Positions 26,873 to 35,313 of a DNA stretch of 41,112 bases are shown piece by piece (the stretch's first letter is position 1; each line of letters begins with the position of its first letter). This DNA is from Mastigocoleus sp. MO_188.B34. GTDB lineage: Bacteria > Cyanobacteriota > Cyanobacteriia > Cyanobacteriales > Nostocaceae. The position numbers and the translations under genes are program-made. The DNA lies in the NCBI RefSeq assembly GCF_030065675.1, contig NZ_JASJDK010000061.1, positions 1-41,112 of the forward strand, written 5' to 3'. The notes beneath the pieces were generated by a model, which saw only the letters and a list, made by a program, of their open reading frames with translations, searched no databases and was not told the DNA's origin.

Positions 26873-27328
26873 CTAAGGAAGAAATCTATCTAAAGCAGCT
26901 TTTAATTCATTAATTTCTACCTCAATATTACCTTCATCTACAGCTCTGGCAATACACTCAGTTAGATGTTCATCTAAAACAATTCTTGCAACCCTATCTA
27001 ATGCTCCCCTGACAGCCGCAATTTGTAATAATACATCAGGACAAGGACTACTTTGTTGCACCATAGTCTTGATTCCACGTACATGTCCTTCTATTCTCGA
27101 TAGCCGATTAACAATACGTCGTAGTGACTCTTCACTGTGAATGTGAGCATGGGTATGATTTGTATCATCTTGAGTGTTATGAGTTTGAGTTTTATTGGTT
27201 TTATTTCTATTAGTTTTACTTCTTTGAGTTTTACTGATATTTTCTTGCTTGACATCATAACCGAGTACATCTGAATTTTCTTGTGAGGCGGATAAGGATT
27301 CTTGAGAAAATCGGTTAGTTGTATTCAT
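26873..27328 (-). CDS. CsoR/RcnR-family metal-sensing repressor (CsoR- or InrS-like)
   Basis: A 151-residue protein whose last 85 residues are the all-helical CsoR/RcnR (DUF156) domain: LRRIVNRLSRIEGHVRGI, then Cys96, His121 and Cys125, the Cys-His-Cys ligand set of Cu(I) CsoR and of the nickel sensor InrS. Before it is a 64-residue polar extension rich in Asn, Thr and Lys, ending in a histidine run HTHAHIH (58-64). In Synechocystis InrS an N-terminal His helps to bind Ni, so InrS-type nickel sensing is plausible; copper remains possible. Such repressors release DNA when metal binds and usually control an efflux pump, but none is adjacent. No classical operator was found. Confidence 0.88.
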   Translation of the reverse strand: MNTTNRFSQESLSASQENSDVLGYDVKQENISKTQRSKTNRNKTNKTQTHNTQDDTNHTHAHIHSEESLRRIVNRLSRIEGHVRGIKTMVQQSSPCPDVLLQIAAVRGALDRVARIVLDEHLTECIARAVDEGNIEVEINELKAALDRFLP

Positions 27329-27575
27329 GAGCTGAATATTTTATCTTAGTATCTCAATTAAGATCCTAGCCTACAGGTCAGCACAGATGAGTAATTTATT
27401 GATGATTTAATTTCGATCACTACATTAAAAAGAAACTATAACTGGAAAACAAACGTCTGCGACCCAAGATAAAGGACAAATCTGTCAGAATATCAGTAAA
27501 TGTGATTGTCACGACTAACTAACAAATCAAGAAGTGCAAATCATTAAAAACTAGAAATTAACAACAGTTGTGTCT

Positions 27576-28802
27576 ATGGGATTTTCCAAACTACCTCGCT
27601 CAATACGTCAATTAACGACCCATCTTTTAGCTATTTTGATGGGGGTTGTGTTTACAGTAAGTACTGTTAGGGTATTACCTTCACAAGCAGAACCTGCACC
27701 CAGTGTATCGAACACAGATTCTGGTCAGTTGCTAGCACAACACCAATCACCTGCAACTGCTGCGATTGGTAATCGTAGTTTTGTTACAGCGGCAGTAAAA
27801 CGAGTTGGCCCGGCTGTTGTACGTATTGATACTGAACGTACAGTTGTTAGTCGCCAACGGCGTCTAGATCCATTTTTTGACGATCCATTTTTCCGGGAAT
27901 TTTTTGGCGACAGCTTTCCACAGCAAGCACCTAGACGCCAACAACAACGTGGATTAGGTTCGGGTGTTATTTTTGATCGCACCGGACTGATACTGACTAA
28001 TGCTCACGTAGTAGATAAAGCTGATAAGGTGACGGTTCATCTGAAAGATGGACGTAGTGTGGAAGGTAAGGTTCGAGGTGTTGATGAAATTACTGACCTA
28101 GCAGTAGTAAAGATTGATGCTGGAGATAATTTACCAGCTGCGGTTTTAGGTTCTTCCGGTGATGTTCAAGTGGGAGACTGGGCGATCGCAGTAGGTAATC
28201 CTTTGGGATTTGACAACACCGTTACTTTAGGAATTATTAGTACTCTTAGACGTCCAAGTTCCCAAGTAGGAATTTCTGATAAACGCTTAGATTTTATTCA
28301 AACTGACGCAGCAATTAACCCCGGAAATTCTGGCGGACCTTTATTGAACGATCGCGGTGAAGTAATTGGGATTAATACTGCAATTCGAGCTGATGCAATG
28401 GGTATTGGATTTGCAATTCCGATCGACAAAGCAAAAACAATTGCAGCAAAATTACAGCGTGGGGAAAAAGTCTCTCACCCCTTTATTGGTGTGGTGATGC
28501 AAGATTTAACTCCAGAAATGGCAAAAAAATTTAATCAAGATCCCAATTCGCCAGTAGAAATACCTGAAATCAAGGGAATTTTAGTCCGTCGAGTCGTACC
28601 TAATTCTCCAGCTGCAACAGCAGGTATTCGTCCTGGTGATGTAATTATTCAGGTAGATGGGAAACAAACAACTGAGGGCGAACAATTACTTAATATTGTT
28701 GAAGACAGTGAAGTCGGTCAAACATTACAAGTAAAAATTCGACGGGGTAACCGCACACAGCAAGTTTCTGTGAAAACTACTCAGTTACGAAGTTCTTCGT
28801 AG
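27576..28802 (+). CDS. HtrA/DegP-family periplasmic serine protease (HhoA/HhoB/HtrA type)
   Basis: Start set at ATG 27576 (GTG 27570 also in frame), giving 408 residues. A signal anchor or signal peptide lies at about 10-38. The trypsin-like domain has His144 (TNAHVV), Asp174 (TDLAVVK) and Ser252 (GNSGGP). A single C-terminal PDZ domain follows from about 295 (GVVMQDLTPEM, then GDVIIQVDGK). This is the layout of cyanobacterial HhoA/HhoB/HtrA, which degrade misfolded proteins in the periplasm or thylakoid lumen under heat and light stress. The three paralogues cannot be told apart without alignment. It is divergent from the metal-sensor gene. Confidence 0.95.
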   Translation: MGFSKLPRSIRQLTTHLLAILMGVVFTVSTVRVLPSQAEPAPSVSNTDSGQLLAQHQSPATAAIGNRSFVTAAVKRVGPAVVRIDTERTVVSRQRRLDPFFDDPFFREFFGDSFPQQAPRRQQQRGLGSGVIFDRTGLILTNAHVVDKADKVTVHLKDGRSVEGKVRGVDEITDLAVVKIDAGDNLPAAVLGSSGDVQVGDWAIAVGNPLGFDNTVTLGIISTLRRPSSQVGISDKRLDFIQTDAAINPGNSGGPLLNDRGEVIGINTAIRADAMGIGFAIPIDKAKTIAAKLQRGEKVSHPFIGVVMQDLTPEMAKKFNQDPNSPVEIPEIKGILVRRVVPNSPAATAGIRPGDVIIQVDGKQTTEGEQLLNIVEDSEVGQTLQVKIRRGNRTQQVSVKTTQLRSSS

Positions 28803-28912
28803 ATGGGGGACTGGGTATTGGCGACTGGCGAATAGGTATTAGGTACTAGGGACTGGGAAAATAAGAAAATACATCCCAAGTCCCCAATCCCCAATAGCCA
28901 ATCGCTAATCCT
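28803..28912. repeat. Heptamer repeats between convergent genes
   Basis: ggggact, gggtatt and ggcgact units (28804-28855) are followed by complementary ccaagtccccaatcccc units (28877-28895). The block can form a long imperfect hairpin between the convergent HtrA and SRPBCC genes and may stop transcription both ways. Confidence 0.7.
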
Positions 28913-29288
28913 CATTACTGGTCAAAAACTGACGCAAGCTGAGTAAGCTTAAGCTTTGTCCGAGGGATATGGGTAGCATGGATACACCTTCCAAGCGAGA
29001 TTGCACCCAACCTTCACCCCAGTACCATTCATGGAAACCATCTATACCTTGGCTCAATAGCAAGCGCAAACAGTTTTCACCTGCGACATCAACTCGATGA
29101 TGAATTGAAATAATCCCCATCTGAGTTGTAAATTCTAATCCTGAATGTAGTTGGTTGGCGCTTGAATTTAATTTACCCCAAGGAAGCCATTTTTTTAGTG
29201 TTACGGGATTCAAGAGACTTTCACGAATTTTATCGGCTGAAGCTTCAACTTCTATTCTTAATTGACTTTTTTGAAACTTTCCCAACAT
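28905..29288 (-). CDS. SRPBCC-like hypothetical protein
   Basis: A 127-residue protein with the alternating pattern of a small START/SRPBCC ligand-binding fold: IEVEASADKIRESLLNPVTLKKWLPW, a Trp-rich loop FHEWYWGEGWVQSRLEG and a final helix SLSLLSLRQFL. The function is unknown. The frame overlaps the heptamer repeats by a few bases at its 3' end, so the last residues (TSNED) are encoded by repeat DNA and the C-terminus may be recent. It faces the htrA gene and has its own short AT-rich leader. Confidence 0.75.
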   Translation of the reverse strand: MLGKFQKSQLRIEVEASADKIRESLLNPVTLKKWLPWGKLNSSANQLHSGLEFTTQMGIISIHHRVDVAGENCLRLLLSQGIDGFHEWYWGEGWVQSRLEGVSMLPISLGQSLSLLSLRQFLTSNED

Positions 29289-29439
29289 TTTGGTTTTTAT
29301 CGTAAATTCTTTCTAATTTATAACGAATAATCAGTTACCAGTTACCAGTTGTCAGTGAACACTTATTAGTTTATGCCTAATGCCACGCCCTTAGGAGCTA
29401 CCATTTTCCCGCACTCCGGACGGTGTATGCTTTTAGGAA

Positions 29440-29549
29440 GTTTCAATCCCTGATAGGAATTAAGTTGAGTTTCAACCACTAATTCTTCGATCAAATTGAT
29501 GGTCTGAGTTTCGTTTCAATCCCTGATAGGGATTAAGTTGAGTTTCAAC
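29440..29549. CRISPR. Two-repeat CRISPR remnant with one 36-base spacer
   Basis: Two 37-base repeats (29440-29476 and 29513-29549) begin GTTTCAATCCCTGATAGG and end AAGTTGAGTTTCAAC, typical of cyanobacterial CRISPR repeats. They differ at one base: the left copy has GGAATT where the right has GGGATT, weakening its AATCCC/GGGATT stem. The single spacer is 29477-29512. There is no third repeat on either side and no cas gene in the window, so this is an orphan mini-array or a relic. Confidence 0.85.
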
Positions 29550-29741
29550 CGCTCGCTCCAGAACCCTTACTATATTTGATTTTCGAGGTACACTTACGCC
29601 AACCTCACCTAAAAGTATCGTTTCAGCCCCTAGCTTGTCAACAGTAACCAAAATAAAACCCCTGAAACCCTCACACAGAAAAAATTTCAGCGATTGCGCC
29701 AACCTCCAAAACTCAAAAAAGCCTTGAAACTCTTGCTGCAT
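29477..29741 (-). pseudogene. Possible gene 5' fragment running into the CRISPR remnant
   Basis: A minus-strand frame starts at ATG 29741 (MQQEFQGFFEFWRLAQSLKF) and reads about 64 residues, with GFILVTVDKLGAE and VSVPRKSNIVRVLERA, that look like real protein. It then continues through CRISPR repeat 2 (read as VETQLNPYQGLK) and the spacer to a stop inside repeat 1. I do not recognise the family. Either a gene was cut when repeat DNA came to lie inside it, or a short protein really ends there. The frame has no strong ribosome binding site. Confidence 0.35.
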
Positions 29742-29979
29742 AAGATTACTGATTTTTGATTCGCAATAATCCTTACTTTATGTTAAACAATTTGCCCAAG
29801 CTTGGCGGTGCGTTGCGGCGTGATTGAAGGTTGCTTATGAATATTTTATTTTTTTTGCACGCCCAACAGCACCCTACGGGAACAAAAATTAATTTTTTCT
29901 ACTATTCTTCTCGATTCCCCGTAGGTTATTCTCTATTACTTAATAATAGAAACAGAAAAATCGACAGTTCATAAAGGCA
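29742..29979. other. Spacer with imperfect inverted repeat before the TPR gene
   Basis: ggtgcgttgcggcgtg (29806-29822) and cacgcccaacagcaccc (about 29859-29875) can pair imperfectly. This is another dispersed GGTGCGTT...CAACGCACC-type repeat, comparable with those at 35199 and 36583. Confidence 0.5.
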
Positions 29980-30519
29980 ATGGATAACAACCTAGCGATT
30001 ATTTATCTTTCTGTTTTGGTTGCGGTGCTGCTGTTCACCGTTATCAGTGTTTTTCGCCAAATTTTTAAAAGTCGAAGAATTGAAGGTTCTTTTTCTAAAT
30101 TGCGGAAAAAACTGACTAAGGAAAAAGGAACAGCTCAAGAATATTACCAGTTAGGCAGCATTTACTCTGACAAGAAATTATATGCTCAAGCACTGACTCT
30201 GTTTAAAAAAGGAATTAAAGCTCTTGAGGATGAGGGAAAACTAGAGGAAGAACAAGAAAATCTTGCTCTCATTTACAACGCTTTAGGTTATGTGTACTTT
30301 GCTCAAGAACAGTACGATCTCTCCATTCGTAATTATAAAGAAGCAGTCAAACTAAAACCTGACTACGTCACTGCTTACAATAATCTCGGTCATGCTTACG
30401 AAAAGAAAAAGTTAAATGCTCCAGCTCTAGAAGCTTATGAAGAAGCGCTGAAATTAGACCCCAAAAATAGTACAGCCAAACGCCGTTGTGAATCTTTACG
30501 ACGCTTGGTTGCAGTTTAG
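29980..30519 (+). CDS. ycf37: Membrane-anchored TPR protein, Ycf37-like photosystem I assembly factor
   Basis: A 179-residue protein with an N-terminal membrane helix (about 6-27, IIYLSVLVAVLLFTVISVF) and then three TPR units: EYYQLGSIYSDKKLYAQALTLF, LIYNALGYVYFAQEQYDLSI and TAYNNLGHAYEKKKLNAPAL (the first is shown in part). Size and layout match cyanobacterial Ycf37 and plant Pyg7, which help to assemble or stabilise photosystem I at the thylakoid membrane. The identification rests on architecture and length, as TPR proteins share little sequence. It is a single gene, convergent with the S9 protease gene. Confidence 0.75.
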   Translation: MDNNLAIIYLSVLVAVLLFTVISVFRQIFKSRRIEGSFSKLRKKLTKEKGTAQEYYQLGSIYSDKKLYAQALTLFKKGIKALEDEGKLEEEQENLALIYNALGYVYFAQEQYDLSIRNYKEAVKLKPDYVTAYNNLGHAYEKKKLNAPALEAYEEALKLDPKNSTAKRRCESLRRLVAV

Positions 30520-30859
30520 GTTGGGGACTGGGGACTGGGGATTGGGGACTGGGGAGAAGTCAAAAGTCAAAATTCAAAAGTCAAAAGTCAAAAAAAGAAT
30601 TAACGGGACTTAGACATTTTTTTGTTCAAAAAACAGCCTCAAAGCTTTATAAATCAATGGTTTTACGTCGAATTAGTTGTTTCCTTGATATATCTAGGTT
30701 ATGGCTAACGCCACGCACGCTACGCTAAGAGCGATTTTTAGGGCTTTGAAGTTAATCCCTTGTCATGACTGGCTTTGAGGCTTTTTCCTGCTTGTTTTTT
30801 GTCTAAGTCCCGTTAACCAATCCTTAATCCCCAATCCCCTGTACCCAATCCCCAATCCC
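30520..30859. other. Repeat-filled region between convergent genes
   Basis: Non-coding. ggggact/ggggatt heptamers (30523-30557) follow the TPR gene, then aaaagtc repeats. A MITE occupies 30600-30816, and complementary ccccaat heptamers (about 30822-30859) precede the protease gene's end. Confidence 0.7.
30600..30816. mobile_element. MITE-like element with 16-base terminal inverted repeats
   Basis: TTAACGGGACTTAGAC (30600-30615) is the exact reverse complement of GTCTAAGTCCCGTTAA (30801-30816). Further inside, CAGCCTCAAAGC and GCTTTGAGGC also pair. The 217-base element codes for nothing. CGGGACTTA ends are common in cyanobacterial non-autonomous elements; TTAA may be the target site. Confidence 0.75.
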
Positions 30860-33223
30860 CTAAATATAAAGCCCGCACCAACGTTCCATTTCCCAAAGTA
30901 CGTGGGCTACAGCTTCGCGGGAACTGTAACTGTGACGCTCAAATGGTAGTGATACCCATCTCACATTTCCCCCAAGTCCTTTGAGTGCTTGATAAAGTCG
31001 TTTGGTTTGTAATGGGTATGTACTGTGATGATCGTCGCTCGCACCGTGGATTAGTAATAGCGGAACTTTAACTTTATCAACATGGGTGAAGGGAGACATT
31101 TGAGTATATGTTTCTTGTGCTTCCCAATAGTTACGCTGTTCTTCTTGAAAACCAAAGGGAGTTAAGGTTCGGTTATAGGCTCCGCTACGAGCTATTCCCA
31201 TTTGAAATAAATCTGTATGGGCGAGTAAATTTACTGTGGTAAAAGCCCCATAGGAGTGACCCCCAACACCGATCCGTTTCGGATCGCCAACACCACGTTC
31301 TACAACACAATCTACTGCTGCTTGAGCTCCAGCAATTAATTGTTCTACGTAGGTGTCATTGGGTTCGGTATCTCCTTCGCCAATAATTGGTAGGGTGGGA
31401 CCGCTTAAAATTCCATATCCTTGGGTGAGGAGAAATAAAACTGAAGCTCCCCAAGGACGAACAAAAGCATTTTCCGCTGTGGTTACCTGTCCGGCAAATT
31501 CAGCATCTTTAAATTCTCTCGGGTATACCCAAAATAGTAATGGTAATGGTCCGTCACGTTCCACACTGTAACCAGGGGGTAAATAAAGTTTTGCTGAAAG
31601 TTTAACGCCATCTGCTCGGCGATATTTAAGCAATTCTTTTTGCATCCCAGCTAATTGGGGTGCGGGATCTTGGTTATTTGTGAGGGGGGTTTTATTGGTG
31701 CGATCGCTAAGATTAAATAAAAAATAGTTTAGTGGTTCTGTTGGGGATTGACGATTAGTAATTACAGTTTGGTTTTCCGGGTCGAGCAAATAGGAAATAC
31801 CTTCAAAATAAGGGTCTTGACATTGCCATAAACGATCTGTTTCCGTTGTTTCTAAATTAAATTTATCTAAAAAGGGATATACACCTTTAGGCGATGCACC
31901 GCGACCGCTCAGATAGATGGTGTTATCTTCTGGTGCAAAGCGCAAAACTCTGTATCCATATTTCCCTGTGGTCATGAGGGGAACGCCAGGGGAATGGTAT
32001 CTGTCCTCAGTACTGCGATCAAATAAAAGTTTTGCTGGTGTTTCAGGTTGCTGGGGATTAATACACCAAGTTCTTTGTTTGCGGCTGTCATACCATCCTT
32101 CTACAACTACAGCAACATCATCTTTTCCCCAACGAACGCTACGAAATCGATATTGCGACCGCCAAATTTGTTTGGGTTCCTCAGTAAAAGGAGTATCTAA
32201 CTCAAATAAAACATCCCGAAAAGGTACTTCATTGTTGGGATTTCCTTCATCTAAAGCTTCTACCCAATACAAAGTCGCCGGACGATCCCCGCGCCAATTA
32301 ATTTTTCTTGGACCTTGGCGTACTGTCTCATGTTTAGTGGAAGGTCGTTCGTAGGTAGCTAGGTCAGCAAGTTGATAAATTAATTTTCCAGCATTATCAA
32401 TTACCTTGACTTGTAGGGGAAAACAAGAAGCCCGAACTTCATGGGAAAATGGACGATGTATTGTGGTTAATAAAATAAATTTGCCGTCAGGTGATGGTGT
32501 TACTGTGTAAATTACAGATGGAGCTAACAAATCTAATTTCTGACATGCACCGTCAAGAGTAACCTTATTCAATACAGAGGTTAAATAATACTCAAATAGC
32601 GCCTCATCATGTTCGGTTCCCAGTAAATGGGTGTGGGTGCGTTCTGGTCTTTTTTGACCTTGATTTTCTTGAATTAAGGGTCCTGGAGGAATTTCGGGTA
32701 TGAGGGGAGGTTCCCCACGTTGGGGAGGTACACATTTGCAGATCAGCGTATCGTTGTTTAACCAACTATAAGGAGAACCCCAAACTCCATTTAAGATAGG
32801 TTCAGTTAGGCATTGGGTTACTCCTTGTTTAAGATCCAAGACCCACAGTTCCAAACCATCGGGCTGAGTTAAGGTAAATGCCAGTTTTTGACTATCAGCT
32901 GACCACCTTAAAAAATCAATTTGGGCATTTTGCGGTAAATTTGCAGTAATAACATCTGCAGAAGCTAATTTTCGATACTTTAAGGTATGGTAGGGACTGT
33001 AACGAGCCGGTCCATTAGATTGGGGATGCCAACGCAATCCCGCTAATGCCATGGTTTTCTGTACGGATTGAGCGATCGGTACAAACGAAAATCTTTCTAG
33101 TTCTACCATCCATTGCCGATCCGGAGAAAGAAATACCAGTGGAGGGGGTGGAGAATCAAGAATTCGATTTATTGGATCTGCGGGGGATTGCCAAACTCGA
33201 TCTCGATGAGAAGAATCAATCAT
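30860..33223 (-). CDS. S9-family serine peptidase, glutamyl-endopeptidase-like
   Basis: A 787-residue prolyl-oligopeptidase-family enzyme. Residues up to about 500 form the beta-propeller (repeated SPDGKF and WRGDRPATLYWVEALDEG-type blades). The C-terminal alpha/beta-hydrolase domain holds Ser657 in GGHSYGAF, Asp730 in HGASDD and His764 in FERHSY. FPLQVKV, TTGKYGYR-like and GALKGLGG-type motifs recall the plant chloroplast glutamyl endopeptidase (CGEP) and its bacterial relatives, which clip peptides after Glu. There is no signal peptide, so it is cytoplasmic. It is likely a house-keeping peptide degrader. The exact subfamily (S9C or S9D) needs alignment. Confidence 0.9.
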   Translation of the reverse strand: MIDSSHRDRVWQSPADPINRILDSPPPPLVFLSPDRQWMVELERFSFVPIAQSVQKTMALAGLRWHPQSNGPARYSPYHTLKYRKLASADVITANLPQNAQIDFLRWSADSQKLAFTLTQPDGLELWVLDLKQGVTQCLTEPILNGVWGSPYSWLNNDTLICKCVPPQRGEPPLIPEIPPGPLIQENQGQKRPERTHTHLLGTEHDEALFEYYLTSVLNKVTLDGACQKLDLLAPSVIYTVTPSPDGKFILLTTIHRPFSHEVRASCFPLQVKVIDNAGKLIYQLADLATYERPSTKHETVRQGPRKINWRGDRPATLYWVEALDEGNPNNEVPFRDVLFELDTPFTEEPKQIWRSQYRFRSVRWGKDDVAVVVEGWYDSRKQRTWCINPQQPETPAKLLFDRSTEDRYHSPGVPLMTTGKYGYRVLRFAPEDNTIYLSGRGASPKGVYPFLDKFNLETTETDRLWQCQDPYFEGISYLLDPENQTVITNRQSPTEPLNYFLFNLSDRTNKTPLTNNQDPAPQLAGMQKELLKYRRADGVKLSAKLYLPPGYSVERDGPLPLLFWVYPREFKDAEFAGQVTTAENAFVRPWGASVLFLLTQGYGILSGPTLPIIGEGDTEPNDTYVEQLIAGAQAAVDCVVERGVGDPKRIGVGGHSYGAFTTVNLLAHTDLFQMGIARSGAYNRTLTPFGFQEEQRNYWEAQETYTQMSPFTHVDKVKVPLLLIHGASDDHHSTYPLQTKRLYQALKGLGGNVRWVSLPFERHSYSSREAVAHVLWEMERWCGLYI

Positions 33224-33648
33224 GTGTAGTGGGATTAAATAGGGCTCATCCGGTTACGAGTCAGCGATCGGGAGTTAAAGGTGCGCTATGGGTAAAACTT
33301 GCTCTGACCCTCGCTCTCCAGGATGAAGATTTATTGATGCTAGTTTTTAGGTACTAGTTTATAGCAACTATTTTATTTATAACTATTTTACTGGTATGGA
33401 ATCTCACTTCGCCGGGAAAGCTTCAAAATATACACATTAAATTATGTTATCAGTTTGACTATTTTCCTTATTATTCCGTGAAAATTGGGGATTAGCGATG
33501 GCTATTAAAAGTAAGAAGTAAAAAGTAAAAAGTCAAAAGTAAGAACTAAGAACTAACCAATCCCCATATGCCGCAAGGCGGCACGCAGTGCTATCCCTAA
33601 TCTCCAGTTCCCAATCCCCAATCCCCATAGTAAAGAGAGAAAATAAAC
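33224..33648. other. Region between the S9 peptidase and chlB promoters
   Basis: Non-coding divergent promoter region. It contains aaaagta/aaaagtc repeats (about 33505-33545), a small hairpin tgccgcaaggcggca near 33570, and ccccaat heptamers (33596-33628) ending 20 bases before chlB. agagagaaa just before the ATG is a weak ribosome binding site. Confidence 0.55.
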
Positions 33649-35175
33649 ATGAAATTAGCCTACTGGATGTATGCAGGTCCCGCCCACATTGGCACTTTAA
33701 GAGTCGCTAGTTCCTTTAAAAATGTTCATGCAATTATGCATGCTCCATTGGGAGATGACTATTTTAATGTTATGCGCTCAATGTTAGAGCGGGAGCGAGA
33801 CTTTACCCCAGTAACAGCAAGCGTTGTAGACCGCCATGTTTTGGCGCGAGGTTCTCAGGAAAAGGTGGTTAATAACATCACTCGCAAAGATTCTGAAGAT
33901 AATCCGGATTTGATTATCTTGACTCCCACTTGTACTTCCAGCATCCTCCAAGAAGATTTGCAAAATTTTGTTGACAGGGCGCAAATGGACTCTAAGGGTG
34001 ATGTGATGTTAGCAGATGTAAATCACTATCGCGTCAACGAACTGCAAGCAGCAGATCGTACCTTACAACAAGTTGTTCAGTATTACACTGAAAAAGCTCG
34101 GAAAAAAGGCGAATTACCACAAGGAAAAACCGAAAAACCTTCCGTTAACATCATCGGTATTTCCACCCTTGGTTTCCACAATCAACATGACTGCACCGAG
34201 TTGAAAAAATTGATGGGAGATTTGGGAATTGAAGTAAATGTGGTAATTCCCGATGGTGCTTCCGTTCATGAGTTAAAGAATCTATCTCGGGCTTGGTTTA
34301 ACCTTGTACCTTACCGGGAACTAGGTATGATGGCGGCTGAATACCTAGCAACAGAATTTGAAATGCCCTACGTAGATATTACGCCTATGGGTGTAGTGGA
34401 AACTGCTCGGTGCATCCGTAAAATTCAACAGGTAATTAATAAGCAAGGTGCGGATGTTAATTATGAAGAATTTATTGAAGACCAAACCTTGCATGTATCT
34501 CAAGCTGCTTGGTTTTCCCGTTCCATTGACTGTCAAAACTTAACTGGGAAAAAAGCTGTTGTATTTGGCGATAATACCCACGCTGCAGCAATGACCAAAA
34601 TCTTGGCGCGGGAAATGGGTATTCACGTTGTTTGGGCGGGAACCTATTGTAAATATGATGCTGATTGGTTCCGGGAACAGGTAAGTGAATACTGTGATGA
34701 AGTTCTAATTACCGATGACCATGGTGAAATTGGTGATGCGATCGCGCGGGTCGAACCTTCAGCTATTTTCGGCACCCAAATGGAACGTCATGTAGGTAAA
34801 CGTCTGAATATTCCTTGCGGTGTAATTGCTGCTCCAATCCACATTCAAAACTTCCCCATTGGTTACAAACCATTCATGGGTTATGAAGGTACCAACCAAG
34901 TTGCAGATTTAGTTTATAATTCCTTCACCTTGGGAATGGAAGATCATCTCCTAGAAATCTTCGGGGGACATGACACCAAAGAAGTAATTACTAAAGGTAT
35001 ATCTGCTGAATCCGATCTAAATTGGACAAAAGATGGTTTAGCAGAATTAAACAAAATACCTGGCTTTGTACGCGGTAAAGTGAAGCGCAATACTGAAAAA
35101 TTTGCTCGCGATCGCGGGATTAAAAATATTGATGTTGAAGTACTCTACGCTGCGAAAGAATCTGTAGGGGCTTAG
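33649..35175 (+). CDS. chlB: Light-independent protochlorophyllide reductase subunit B
   Basis: The 508-residue nitrogenase-like subunit works with ChlN as the catalytic component and ChlL as the reductase. Together they reduce ring D of protochlorophyllide in the dark. The start [20 protein letters not shown] is canonical. Asp36 (PLGDD) is the unusual carboxylate ligand of the 4Fe-4S cluster shared with Chl[13 protein letters not shown] and [14 protein letters not shown] are conserved blocks. The C-terminal part contains [20 protein letters not shown] and [12 protein letters not shown]. chlL and chlN, often together elsewhere, are not in the window, as is common in cyanobacteria. The complex is oxygen-sensitive. 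A hairpin terminator follows. Confidence 0.98.
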   Translation: MKLAYWMYAGPAHIGTLRVASSFKNVHAIMHAPLGDDYFNVMRSMLERERDFTPVTASVVDRHVLARGSQEKVVNNITRKDSEDNPDLIILTPTCTSSILQEDLQNFVDRAQMDSKGDVMLADVNHYRVNELQAADRTLQQVVQYYTEKARKKGELPQGKTEKPSVNIIGISTLGFHNQHDCTELKKLMGDLGIEVNVVIPDGASVHELKNLSRAWFNLVPYRELGMMAAEYLATEFEMPYVDITPMGVVETARCIRKIQQVINKQGADVNYEEFIEDQTLHVSQAAWFSRSIDCQNLTGKKAVVFGDNTHAAAMTKILAREMGIHVVWAGTYCKYDADWFREQVSEYCDEVLITDDHGEIGDAIARVEPSAIFGTQMERHVGKRLNIPCGVIAAPIHIQNFPIGYKPFMGYEGTNQVADLVYNSFTLGMEDHLLEIFGGHDTKEVITKGISAESDLNWTKDGLAELNKIPGFVRGKVKRNTEKFARDRGIKNIDVEVLYAAKESVGA

Positions 35176-35198
35176 TCAAATATCATTTTTATTTTTGG

Positions 35199-35232
35199 GG
35201 TGCGTTACACATACTTGGTAGCGCACCATTTT
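35199..35232 (+). terminator. Terminator-like hairpin after chlB
   Basis: GGTGCGTTAC (35199-35208) pairs with GTAGCGCACC (35218-35227), with one G-U pair, followed by attttgtt. It is 23 bases after the chlB stop. The same sequence type is also a dispersed repeat in this genome (36583-36660). Confidence 0.6.
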
Positions 35233-35313
35233 GTTATTGATTTATTTTATTTTTGGCGACTCTAAACTTTTTAACATACTAGTTTTTAACACACTAGTTA
35301 GTATGAACTTAAA

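Noticed and set aside
27329-27569. Operator for the CsoR/InrS-type sensor in its upstream region
   Set aside because: No G-tract dyad of the kind bound by this family could be found by eye.
29440-29549. Larger CRISPR-Cas locus
   Set aside because: Only two repeats are found; no further repeat at the expected spacing on either side and no cas gene in the window.
33046-33357. 103-residue plus-strand frame upstream of chlB
   Set aside because: Mostly antisense to the start of the S9 peptidase gene; only the last 40 codons lie in free DNA and they match nothing I know.
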